This document shows, one piece after another, positions 56,382 to 64,000 of a stretch of 64,000 bases of DNA. The notes beneath the pieces are model-generated. The model was not told where the DNA came from, ran no database searches, and worked only from the letters and a program-made list of their open reading frames with translations. The DNA lies in assembly GCF_009764645.1 (NCBI RefSeq), contig NZ_RWIM01000022.1:1-64000 (forward strand). The letters are read 5' to 3'. The translations under genes and the position numbers were made by a program. Each line of letters starts with the position of its first letter. Positions within the stretch are counted from its first letter, which is position 1. This stretch comes from Pseudomonas sp. PB106. GTDB taxonomy: Bacteria > Pseudomonadota > Gammaproteobacteria > Pseudomonadales > Pseudomonadaceae.

Positions 56382-56578
56382 CTGCCGAAGGTAATCGTGC
56401 CGAGGATTAGTTTGGCGTAGGCCGCGGTGGCCGCCAGTTGCACCAGCCACAGGGCCAGGCCACCGAGAAACACCCCGGCCGCGACTTGCAGCACCAGGCT
56501 TTTTTCGCGTTTGGCCGAGGCGCGCGGGATGAAATCATCCAGATCGTCACGGTCGGCGCGCAGGTTGTCATTTTTCAT
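56378..56578 (-). CDS. Small single-span membrane protein (66 aa)
   Basis: 66 residues. A charged cytosolic start (MKNDNLRADRDDLDDFIP) is followed by a basic stretch and one membrane helix (about 30-55; AAGVFLGGLALWLVQLAATAAYAKLIL). The in-frame ATG further upstream (56611) has a less plausible context. No known family recognised; it is convergent with the 76-residue gene. Confidence 0.7.
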   Translation of the reverse strand: MKNDNLRADRDDLDDFIPRASAKREKSLVLQVAAGVFLGGLALWLVQLAATAAYAKLILGTITFGS

Positions 56579-56615
56579 TGGGCTTCTCACAAAGTACTCG
56601 GATAAACACAAAACC

Positions 56616-56706
56616 CTGTAGGCCTTCGCCTGCTCGCGATAGCAGTGTGTCAGACAGTGATGCTTCGGCTGACAGGGCGCTATCGCGAGCAGGCGAAGGC
56701 CTACAG
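56616..56706. repeat. REPIN, TAGGCCTTCGCCTGCTCGCGATAGC family
   Basis: An inverted pair of long arms (CTGTAGGCCTTCGCCTGCTC and complement) with about 40 bp between. Confidence 0.88.
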
Positions 56707-56757
56707 TTTTTGATTTGTGTGCAGTTTAGAGGGAATGTTGCATTCCTTTGGACAAAT

Positions 56758-56792
56758 AAAAAACGGGAAGCCCCAAGGCTTCCCGTTTTTTC
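56758..56792 (-). terminator. Terminator of tyrB
   Basis: The stem AAACGGGAAGCC / GGCTTCCCGTTT with a CCAA loop has T runs on both sides and lies 15 bp beyond the tyrB stop. Confidence 0.9.
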
Positions 56793-56806
56793 ATAACGCA
56801 GCGAAA

Positions 56807-58003
56807 TCAGATGACCTGAACGATCGCATCCGTTACCGCCTTGATGTTGCTCTGGTTCAGCGCCGCCACGCAGATGCGGCCGGTGTCCAGCGCGTAGATG
56901 CCGAACTCGTTGCGCAGGCGATGCACTTGTTCGGTGGTCAGGCCCGAGTAGGAGAACATGCCGCGCTGACGGCCGACGAAGCTGAAGTCGCGACCTGGCG
57001 CTTTTTCCGCCAGCAGGGCAACCATCTGCTCGCGCATGCCGCGAATACGCAGGCGCATTTCAGCCAGCTCGGCTTCCCACTGCGCACGCAGCTCCGGGCT
57101 GTTCAACACCGCTGCAACGATGCTTGCACCGTGGGTTGGCGGGTTGGAGTAGTTGGTGCGGATCACGCGTTTGACTTGCGACAGCACGCGCGCGCTTTCT
57201 TCTTTCGATTCGCTGATGATCGACAGGGCGCCAACGCGCTCGCCATACAGCGAGAACGACTTGGAGAACGAGCTCGAGACGAAGAAAGTCAGACCGGATT
57301 CAGCGAACAGACGCACGGCAGCGGCGTCTTCGTCGATACCGTCGCCGAAACCCTGATAAGCCATATCGAGGAACGGCACGTGACCTTTGGCGCGGACCAC
57401 TTCCAGCACGTTGTTCCAGTCTGCCGGTGTCAGGTCGACGCCGGTCGGGTTGTGGCAGCAAGCGTGGAGGATAACGATCGAGCCGTTCGGCAGGGCGTTC
57501 AGGTCTTCGAGCATGCCAGCACGATTGACGTCGTGGGTGGCAGCGTCGTAGTAGCGGTAGTTTTGCACTGGGAAACCAGCGGTTTCGAACAGTGCGCGGT
57601 GGTTTTCCCAGCTTGGGTCGCTGATCGCCACGACGGCGTTCGGCAGCAGTTGCTTGAGGAAGTCAGCACCGATTTTCAGTGCGCCGGTTCCGCCGACGGC
57701 CTGAGTGGTGATGACGCGACCGGCGCTGATCAGCGGCGAGTCGTTGCCGAACAGCAGCTTTTGCACGGCCTGGTCGTAGGCAGCGATGCCATCGATCGGC
57801 AGGTAACCGCGCGAAGCGTGTTGAGCGACGCGAATCGTCTCGGCTTCGATAACAGCGCGCAGAAGTGGAATTCGCCCCTCTTCGTTGCAGTAAACGCCAA
57901 CGCCCAGGTTGACCTTGGTGGTCCGGGTATCGGCGTTGAATGCTTCGTTGAGGCCCAGGATTGGATCGCGGGGTGCCATTTCGACAGCGGAGAACAGGCT
58001 CAT
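56807..58003 (-). CDS. tyrB: Aromatic amino acid aminotransferase
   Basis: 398-residue class I PLP aminotransferase of the Asp/aromatic subfamily. It begins MSLFSAVEMAPRDPILGL; the PLP Lys lies in SSSFSKSFSLYGERVG, with HACCHNPTGVD and DMAYQGFGDG around the cofactor site. It makes Phe, Tyr and Asp from their 2-oxo acids with glutamate. It is divergent from uvrB, as I recall for other Pseudomonas genomes. Confidence 0.93.
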   Translation of the reverse strand: MSLFSAVEMAPRDPILGLNEAFNADTRTTKVNLGVGVYCNEEGRIPLLRAVIEAETIRVAQHASRGYLPIDGIAAYDQAVQKLLFGNDSPLISAGRVITTQAVGGTGALKIGADFLKQLLPNAVVAISDPSWENHRALFETAGFPVQNYRYYDAATHDVNRAGMLEDLNALPNGSIVILHACCHNPTGVDLTPADWNNVLEVVRAKGHVPFLDMAYQGFGDGIDEDAAAVRLFAESGLTFFVSSSFSKSFSLYGERVGALSIISESKEESARVLSQVKRVIRTNYSNPPTHGASIVAAVLNSPELRAQWEAELAEMRLRIRGMREQMVALLAEKAPGRDFSFVGRQRGMFSYSGLTTEQVHRLRNEFGIYALDTGRICVAALNQSNIKAVTDAIVQVI

Positions 58004-58340
58004 TATTACGGCGGCTCTGAATGGAGTGTGGAGGGACGTGTCGCGCTCCAGCCGAATGCACTAGAGCGGTGCACAAACGGGGAGCTAGTATAGAGGCCAT
58101 CTGCGAGCAATGGCGACAGGCGATTCGGCTTTTCAGGCAAGTTTTTACGATTATTTCTTGACCGTTAGTCGATTGGCCGTGTCAGAGACTTTACCGGATG
58201 TAGGACGTTTGCCTTGAAAGGAGAGGCAATCGCCACCACATTGAGCACAATCCAGGTTTTTTCTTGCGCGACACCGGTCGTTTGCGGTCGTCCCCGTGGT
58301 GCTCCGCTTTGCTCGGAACGCCATGATTCCAGAGGTGTAT
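58004..58340. other. Divergent promoter region, tyrB / uvrB
   Basis: 337 bp without a gene. I looked for a LexA box (CTG, 10 bases, CAG with A/T-rich centre) before uvrB and did not find a convincing one. Confidence 0.4.
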
Positions 58341-60356
58341 ATGTCCGAATTCCAGCTCGTCACCCGCTTCGAGCCCGCCGGCGATCAACCGGAAGCCATT
58401 CGCCAATTGGTGGAGGGTATCGAAGCCGGGCTGGCGCACCAGACGCTGCTCGGTGTGACCGGCTCGGGCAAGACCTTCAGCATTGCCAACGTCATCTCGC
58501 AGATTCAGCGTCCGACGCTGGTGCTGGCGCCGAACAAAACCCTCGCGGCGCAGTTGTACGGCGAGTTCAAGGCGTTCTTCCCGAACAACGCCGTCGAATA
58601 CTTCGTTTCCTACTACGACTACTACCAGCCCGAAGCGTATGTGCCGTCGTCCGACACCTTCATCGAGAAGGATGCGTCGATCAACGACCACATCGAGCAG
58701 ATGCGCCTGTCCGCGACCAAAGCGCTGCTGGAGCGCAAGGACGCGATCATCGTCACCACGGTGTCGTGCATCTACGGTCTGGGTAGCCCGGAAACCTATC
58801 TGAAGATGGTCTTGCACGTCGATCGCGGCGACAAACTCGATCAGCGCGCACTGCTGCGGCGCTTGGCCGACCTGCAATACACCCGCAACGACATGGATTT
58901 TGCCCGCGCGACCTTCCGCGTGCGTGGCGATGTGATCGACATTTACCCGGCGGAATCCGATCTGGAGGCGATCCGCATCGAGCTGTTCGATGACGAGGTC
59001 GAAAGTATTTCCGCGTTTGACCCGCTGACCGGCGAAGTCATCCGCAAGATGCCGCGTTTCACGTTCTATCCGAAAAGTCACTATGTGACGCCACGGGAAA
59101 CCCTGCTCGACGCCATCGAACACATCAAGGTCGAACTGCAGGAACGCCTCGAATATCTGCGCAGCAACAACAAGCTGGTCGAAGCTCAGCGCCTTGAGCA
59201 ACGCACGCGTTTCGACCTGGAAATGATTCTCGAGCTGGGTTACTGCAACGGCATCGAAAACTACTCGCGCTACCTGTCCGGGCGTCCGGCCGGTGCGGCG
59301 CCGCCAACGCTCTACGATTACCTGCCAGCGGATGCCTTGCTGGTGATCGACGAATCCCACGTCAGCGTGCCGCAGGTCGGCGCGATGTATAAGGGCGACC
59401 GTTCGCGTAAGGAAACCCTCGTCGAGTATGGCTTCCGTCTGCCGTCAGCGCTGGATAACCGGCCAATGCGTTTTGACGAGTGGGAAGGGGTCAGCCCGCA
59501 GACCATTTTCGTCTCGGCGACGCCGGGCAACTACGAAGCCGAGCATGCCGGACGCGTGGTCGAGCAACTGGTGCGTCCTACCGGCCTGGTCGATCCGCAG
59601 ATTGAAGTGCGTCCGGCGCTGACGCAGGTCGACGATCTGCTGTCGGAAATCTCCAAGCGCGTGGCGATCGAAGAGCGCGTGCTGGTCACTACGCTGACCA
59701 AGCGCATGGCCGAAGACCTCACCGATTACCTTGCCGATCATGGCGTGCGCGTGCGTTATTTGCACTCGGACATCGATACGGTTGAGCGCGTCGAAATCAT
59801 CCGCGACCTGCGCCTTGGCACGTTCGATGTGCTGGTCGGCATCAACCTTCTGCGTGAAGGTCTGGACATGCCGGAAGTGTCGCTGGTGGCGATTCTCGAC
59901 GCCGACAAGGAAGGCTTCCTCCGTTCCGAACGCTCGTTGATCCAGACCATCGGCCGCGCGGCGCGTAACCTCAATGGTCGGGCGATTCTTTACGCTGATC
60001 GTATGACCGGTTCGATGGAGCGGGCGATTGGCGAGACCGAGCGTCGTCGCGACAAGCAGATCGCGTTCAACCTGGAAAACGGCATCACCCCGAAAGGCGT
60101 ATTCAAGGACGTCGCCGACATCATGGAAGGCGCCACCGTGCCGGGCTCGCGCAGCAAGAAGCGCAAGGGCATGGCCAAAGCCGCCGAAGAGAACGCCAAG
60201 TACGAAGCCGAATTGCGCTCGCCGAGCGAGATCACCAAGCGCATTCGCGCGCTGGAAGAGAAGATGTATCAGCTGGCGCGGGATCTGGAGTTTGAAGCGG
60301 CGGCACAGATGCGTGATGAGATTGCCAAACTGCGCGAGCGGCTTTTGGCGGTTTGA
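58341..60356 (+). CDS. uvrB: UvrB, excinuclease ABC subunit B
   Basis: 671 residues, the usual UvrB length. Helicase motif [14 protein letters not shown], the beta-hairpin segment [25 protein letters not shown] motif VIDESHV, the motif V/VI region ([14 protein letters not shown] and QTIGRAARN) and a C-terminal UVR domain ([24 protein letters not shown]) are all present. It verifies DNA damage in nucleotide-excision repair with UvrA and UvrC. Start 58341 follows GAGGTG; the frame extends to 58296 but [16 protein letters not shown] is the family start. Confidence 0.97.
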   Translation: MSEFQLVTRFEPAGDQPEAIRQLVEGIEAGLAHQTLLGVTGSGKTFSIANVISQIQRPTLVLAPNKTLAAQLYGEFKAFFPNNAVEYFVSYYDYYQPEAYVPSSDTFIEKDASINDHIEQMRLSATKALLERKDAIIVTTVSCIYGLGSPETYLKMVLHVDRGDKLDQRALLRRLADLQYTRNDMDFARATFRVRGDVIDIYPAESDLEAIRIELFDDEVESISAFDPLTGEVIRKMPRFTFYPKSHYVTPRETLLDAIEHIKVELQERLEYLRSNNKLVEAQRLEQRTRFDLEMILELGYCNGIENYSRYLSGRPAGAAPPTLYDYLPADALLVIDESHVSVPQVGAMYKGDRSRKETLVEYGFRLPSALDNRPMRFDEWEGVSPQTIFVSATPGNYEAEHAGRVVEQLVRPTGLVDPQIEVRPALTQVDDLLSEISKRVAIEERVLVTTLTKRMAEDLTDYLADHGVRVRYLHSDIDTVERVEIIRDLRLGTFDVLVGINLLREGLDMPEVSLVAILDADKEGFLRSERSLIQTIGRAARNLNGRAILYADRMTGSMERAIGETERRRDKQIAFNLENGITPKGVFKDVADIMEGATVPGSRSKKRKGMAKAAEENAKYEAELRSPSEITKRIRALEEKMYQLARDLEFEAAAQMRDEIAKLRERLLAV

Positions 60357-60374
60357 TTTGTGCTGTCTGGTCGG

Positions 60375-60477
60375 GCCTCATCGCTGGCAAGCCAGCTCCC
60401 ACAGGTTTCTTTGGTGTTCACAAAATTTGTGTTCACCATCAATCCCTGTGGGAGCTGGCTTGCCAGCGATGGGGCCA
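60375..60477. repeat. REPIN, GGGAGCTGGCTTGCCAGCGATGG family
   Basis: An inverted pair, GGCCTCATCGCTGGCAAGCC at left and its near-complement at right, between convergent uvrB and the emrB-like gene. Confidence 0.88.
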
Positions 60478-60495
60478 GACCAGACACAGCAAATA

Positions 60496-62046
60496 TCAGT
60501 GGGATTCCCCAGCCTTCAGCCCTTGCGGCAATTTCTTCGTTAACAAAATCGCCAACATACTGATCCCCAACGCAATCCCGACAAAATGAAACGCATCGTT
60601 GTAAGCCATGATCGCCGCCTGTTGATGGACGATCTCACTCAACTTGCCCAGTGCCGCCGTGTCATTGCCAAACCGGTCCGTCATCGATGCCAGGCGCTCG
60701 GCCACCTGCGGATTGGTCGGCACCACCGCCTCACGCAGATAATCGAAGTAGGTCTTGGTGCGCGCGTCCAGCAGCGTAGCGAGCAGGGCGATGCCAATCG
60801 CACCGCCAAGGTTACGCAAAATATTGAACAGGCTCGACGCCGATCCCGCGTCCTGCGGCAGGATGTACGCCGTGGCAATCAACGAAATCGTCACCATGAT
60901 CAACGGCTGCCCCAGCGCCCGCACAATCTGAATCTGATTGAACTGCGGCCCGGCGAAATCCGGGTTGAGCACGCCCGAAGAAAAACTCGCCAGCCCGAAC
61001 AAACCAAAGCCGAGCGTACACAGCCACTTCGGCGAAATGATCTTCATCAACTTCGGCACCAGTGGAATCAGGAACAACTGCGGCACGCCCATCCACATGA
61101 TCACTTCGCCGATCTGCAGGGCGTTGTAGTTCTGGATCTGTGCCAGATACAGCGGCAACAAATAGATCGAGCCGTACAGCCCGACACCCATCCCCAGGCT
61201 GGAAATACTCGATAAACCAAAGTTGCGATTGCGCAGAATGCCCAAGTTGATCAGCGGATTCGGTTTGGAGATTTGCACGATCACAAAAGTGATCAAACTC
61301 ACCAGCGCGATGCTGCCCAGCGTCACGATCAGACTCGATTCCAGCCAGTCCTTGCGATGGCCTTCTTCCAGAAAAACCTGCAAGCAGCCGAGGCCGATGC
61401 CCAGCGTGAGGATGCCGGTGTAGTCGGTGCTTTTCAGCAGCTCCCAGTGCGCTTCTTTCTTCTCCAGCCCATACATCAGCCCGGCAATCATGATCAGGCC
61501 CGGCGGGATGTTGATGTAGAAGATGTATTCCCAACCCCAGTTCTCCGTGAGCCAACCGCCCAGCGTCGGGCCGATTGACGGCGCGAATGTCGCGGTCATG
61601 GCGAACATCGCCATGCCTTTGGCGCGATGATGTTCGGGGAGTTTGATCAGGGTCAGGGTGAATGCCAGCGGGATCAGCGCGCCGCCGGTGAAGCCCTGCA
61701 TGGCGCGGAAGACGATCATGCTCTCCAGGCTCCAGGCCATCGAACACAGCAGCGAGGACACCAGAAAACCCAGCGACACCCACACCGCCAGGCGTCGCGC
61801 CGACAGCAGCTGCACCAGCCATGCGGTCAGCGGGATCATGATGATTTCCGCGACCAGATACGACGTGGAAATCCACGAACCTTCTTCCAGCGTCGCCGAC
61901 AGCGCGCCCTGAATGTCTTTCAGCGACGAGTTGGTGATCTGGATGTCGAGCACCGCCATAAAGGCGCCGAGCATTACGCTCATCACCGCAATCCAGTCGC
62001 GCCGGGTCGGTTCGCCGACCGGGCGGATCAGCGAATCACCGGCCAT
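60496..62046 (-). CDS. emrB: EmrB-type DHA2 drug:proton antiporter
   Basis: 516-residue major facilitator of the 14-helix DHA2 family. Features: MLGAFMAVLDIQITNSSL in helix 1, the A-like RRLAVWVSLGFLVSSLLCS loop, and motif C-like GPTLGGWLTENWGWEYIFYINIPPG. It works with the adaptor encoded upstream, with an 11-bp overlap. Expected to export hydrophobic toxic compounds from the cytoplasm through a TolC-type channel; the substrate is not predictable. Confidence 0.92.
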   Translation of the reverse strand: MAGDSLIRPVGEPTRRDWIAVMSVMLGAFMAVLDIQITNSSLKDIQGALSATLEEGSWISTSYLVAEIIMIPLTAWLVQLLSARRLAVWVSLGFLVSSLLCSMAWSLESMIVFRAMQGFTGGALIPLAFTLTLIKLPEHHRAKGMAMFAMTATFAPSIGPTLGGWLTENWGWEYIFYINIPPGLIMIAGLMYGLEKKEAHWELLKSTDYTGILTLGIGLGCLQVFLEEGHRKDWLESSLIVTLGSIALVSLITFVIVQISKPNPLINLGILRNRNFGLSSISSLGMGVGLYGSIYLLPLYLAQIQNYNALQIGEVIMWMGVPQLFLIPLVPKLMKIISPKWLCTLGFGLFGLASFSSGVLNPDFAGPQFNQIQIVRALGQPLIMVTISLIATAYILPQDAGSASSLFNILRNLGGAIGIALLATLLDARTKTYFDYLREAVVPTNPQVAERLASMTDRFGNDTAALGKLSEIVHQQAAIMAYNDAFHFVGIALGISMLAILLTKKLPQGLKAGESH

Positions 62047-63091
62047 CTTCTGGGGCGTCTTTGATATTCACGGTGGCGGTGACGGACATGCCCGGGCGGA
62101 TCTTGCCGTGCAACGGGTTATCGGCCTTGAAGGTCAGTTTCACCGGAATCCGTTGCACGACTTTGGTGAAGTTGCCGGTGGCATTGTCCGGTGGTAACAG
62201 GCTGAACTGCGCGCCGGACGCGGCGAACAGGCTCTCGACCCGCGCTTCGATTGGCGTGTCACCGTAGGCATCGAAGGTCAGCTCGGCTTTTTGTCCGGGC
62301 TGCATGTGGCCAATCTGGGTTTCCTTGAAGTTGGCCTGCACCCAGATGTCTTCATCCGGAACAATCGACAGCAGATAGGCGCCGGCCTGCACCACTTGGC
62401 CGTTGCGCGCGGCGCGCTGGCCAACGAGGCCGCTGATCGGCGCATGGATTTCGCTGCGGGTCAGGTTGAGTTCGGCTTGCGCCAGATCGGCGCGGGCGTT
62501 GGCGATCTGCGCGTCGAGGCGCTTGATTTCCGCGTTCAAGGCGTTGACCTGCTGACGCTGGCCTTGTGCATCGGCCTGCGCCTTGGTCACTTGCGAGCGA
62601 GCGATGTGAGTGTCGGCGGCGAGGGTGGTTACGCGCTCTTCGGAAACGTAGCCGGGTTTGCGCAGGGTTTCGGCGCGCGACAAGTCCATTTGCGAGCGGC
62701 CAAGGGTCGCTTGCGTGGTCGCCACTTGCGCATCGCTCGCGGCGATCAGGCTCGATTGCTGGGTCAGCTTGCTCTGCGCTTGCAGGCGTTCGGCCTCACG
62801 GGTGGCGAGGGCGGCATTGGCGCGGTCCACGGCGAGGCGGAAATCATTCGGTTCGAGGCGCACCAGCAACTGGCCTTTTTCCACGTGCTGATTGTCCTGC
62901 ACCAGCACTTTATCGATGCGCGCGCTCAATTGGCTCGACACACGGGTGATTTCGCCCTGGACATAGGCGTTGTCGGTGCTTTCATAAAAGCGTCCCTTGA
63001 AAAACCAATGGGCGAAGAAGCCCCCGGCGATCAGCAGGACGAGCAGCAGGAAAATAAACAGGCGACGCTTGAGTTGGGCAGGCATGGGCAA
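62036..63091 (-). CDS. emrA: EmrA-type membrane fusion protein
   Basis: 351-residue HlyD/EmrA adaptor. One N-terminal membrane helix (LFIFLLLVLLIAGGFFAHWF), first lipoyl half (VQDNQHVEKGQLLVRLEP), long coiled coil about 85-200 (Ala/Gln/Glu-rich), second lipoyl half (ISGLVGQRAARNGQVVQAG) and a beta barrel. Its 3' end overlaps the emrB-like start, so they are coupled. Met3 is an alternative start. Confidence 0.92.
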   Translation of the reverse strand: MPMPAQLKRRLFIFLLLVLLIAGGFFAHWFFKGRFYESTDNAYVQGEITRVSSQLSARIDKVLVQDNQHVEKGQLLVRLEPNDFRLAVDRANAALATREAERLQAQSKLTQQSSLIAASDAQVATTQATLGRSQMDLSRAETLRKPGYVSEERVTTLAADTHIARSQVTKAQADAQGQRQQVNALNAEIKRLDAQIANARADLAQAELNLTRSEIHAPISGLVGQRAARNGQVVQAGAYLLSIVPDEDIWVQANFKETQIGHMQPGQKAELTFDAYGDTPIEARVESLFAASGAQFSLLPPDNATGNFTKVVQRIPVKLTFKADNPLHGKIRPGMSVTATVNIKDAPEDGR

Positions 63092-63154
63092 ACTGTAGTT
63101 GAGGAATTGTAAGGAAAGTTATCAGCCGGTGAATCTGGCATACAGCCGATAAAC

Positions 63155-63181
63155 GGTAAATGCCATCCGCTGATATTTACC
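63155..63181. promoter_or_regulatory. GGTAAAT-N13-ATTTACC inverted repeat
   Basis: Perfect 7-bp arms in the divergent region between emrA (64 bp away) and gltX. A candidate operator of the efflux operon; no matching regulator gene in the window. Confidence 0.3.
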
Positions 63182-63313
63182 CATTCACCACGGCTTACGG
63201 GCGCTCCAGACGCAAACTTGGCTTAAATGCCCTGCCTGCTGGAGCCGGGCGGGTGTCGCCTGTTACCATTCGCCGCTTGATTGTTTTGCTTTTCATTCTT
63301 TTCGAGACATGCC

Positions 63314-64000
63314 ATGACCACCGTCCGCACTCGCATCGCGCCATCGCCTACCGGGGATCCCCACGTAGGTACCGCTTACATCGCATTGTTCAACTACTGC
63401 TTTGCCAAGCAGCATGGCGGTGAGTTCATCCTGCGGATCGAAGACACCGACCAGTTGCGTTCGACCCGCGAGTCCGAACAGCAGATCTTCGACGCCCTGC
63501 GCTGGTTGGGTATCGACTGGAGCGAAGGCCCGGACGTTGGCGGCCCGCACGGCCCGTATCGCCAGAGCGAGCGCGGCGACATTTACCAGAAGTACTGCCA
63601 GCAACTGGTCGACATGGGCCATGCGTTCCCATGCTTCTGCACCGCTGAAGAACTCGATCAGATGCGCGCTGAGCAAATGGCGCGCGGCGAAACCCCGCGC
63701 TACGACGGCCGCGCGCTGCTTCTGTCGAAAGAAGAAGTCGCAGCCCGTCTGGCCGCCGGCGAACCCCACGTAATCCGCATGAAAGTGCCGAGCGAAGGCG
63801 TTTGCGTGGTGCCGGACCTGCTGCGTGGCGACGTCGAGATCCCGTGGGATCGCATGGACATGCAAGTGCTGATGAAGACCGACGGCCTGCCGACGTACTT
63901 CCTCGCCAACGTGGTCGACGACCATTTGATGGGCATCACCCACGTCCTGCGCGGCGAAGAGTGGCTGCCATCGGCGCCGAAACTGATTCTGCTCTACGAA
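63314..64000 (+). CDS. gltX: Glutamyl-tRNA synthetase, 3'-truncated by the window
   Basis: The first 229 codons of GltX. It opens [22 protein letters not shown], where HVGT is the class I HIGH motif, followed by [30 protein letters not shown] and a Cys-containing segment (FPCFC). The frame stays open to the window end and the KMSK loop lies beyond it. It charges tRNA-Glu. Confidence 0.95.
   Translation, partial: MTTVRTRIAPSPTGDPHVGTAYIALFNYCFAKQHGGEFILRIEDTDQLRSTRESEQQIFDALRWLGIDWSEGPDVGGPHGPYRQSERGDIYQKYCQQLVDMGHAFPCFCTAEELDQMRAEQMARGETPRYDGRALLLSKEEVAARLAAGEPHVIRMKVPSEGVCVVPDLLRGDVEIPWDRMDMQVLMKTDGLPTYFLANVVDDHLMGITHVLRGEEWLPSAPKLILLYE

Noticed and set aside
58004..58340. LexA/SOS box before uvrB
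   Set aside because: No CTG-N10-CAG with a suitable centre was found by eye.

Overview
The window reads as a fluorescent Pseudomonas chromosome of the P. fluorescens group. The reasons are a complete pyoverdine (pvd) gene block, dispersed REP/REPIN palindromes of the kinds common in that group, GC-rich coding sequence, and a tyrB-uvrB-emrAB-gltX neighbourhood that I recall from Pseudomonas genomes. Everything here comes from reading the sequence; no database search was run.

Bases 1-32.6 kb are the pyoverdine locus. Two plus-strand NRPS genes (the first cut by the window edge) are followed by the ferripyoverdine receptor fpvA. A minus-strand operon pvdM-pvdN-pvdO-pvdE ends in a one-module NRPS that carries the thioesterase. 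pvdP lies divergently from pvdM, then come the export operon pvdR-pvdT-opmQ (minus), an FpvI-type ECF sigma gene and pvdA. The adenylation codes predict a peptide tail of D-X, a basic residue (probably Lys), beta-hydroxy-Asp and Thr. The hydroxylation is explained by an Fe(II)/2-oxoglutarate hydroxylase domain fused to the first NRPS and by a His-less condensation-like ('interface') domain at the start of the second. Four exact TAAAT-N16-CGT boxes (PvdS iron-starvation type) sit before pvdM, pvdP, pvdR and pvdA, and a Fur-like site lies before the sigma gene.

Bases 32.6-36.7 kb hold a MgtA/MgtB-type Mg2+ P-type ATPase with a long hairpin-rich leader that contains a possible 21-codon peptide, then an MgtC-family protein. 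REPINs flank the ATPase gene.

Bases 36.9-47.7 kb are a signalling island. It has two copies of a Bvg/Evg/Roc-type pair (NarL-type regulator plus a large hybrid sensor kinase with two periplasmic solute-binding domains). Between the copies lie a RocR-like receiver-EAL phosphodiesterase and two small receiver-like proteins that have lost the phospho-accepting Asp. BvgA/EvgA-like TTTCCTA sites lie upstream of parts of the island. This is the least ordinary part of the window.

Bases 47.7-64 kb are mostly housekeeping and accessory genes: dkgB, a pirin, an MscS channel with a cyclic-nucleotide-binding domain, a GNAT remnant, exonuclease III, arylamine N-acetyltransferase, a BrnT/BrnA toxin-antitoxin pair, an NCS2 purine permease, tRNA-Asn, two small proteins, tyrB, uvrB, an EmrAB-type efflux pair and the start of gltX.
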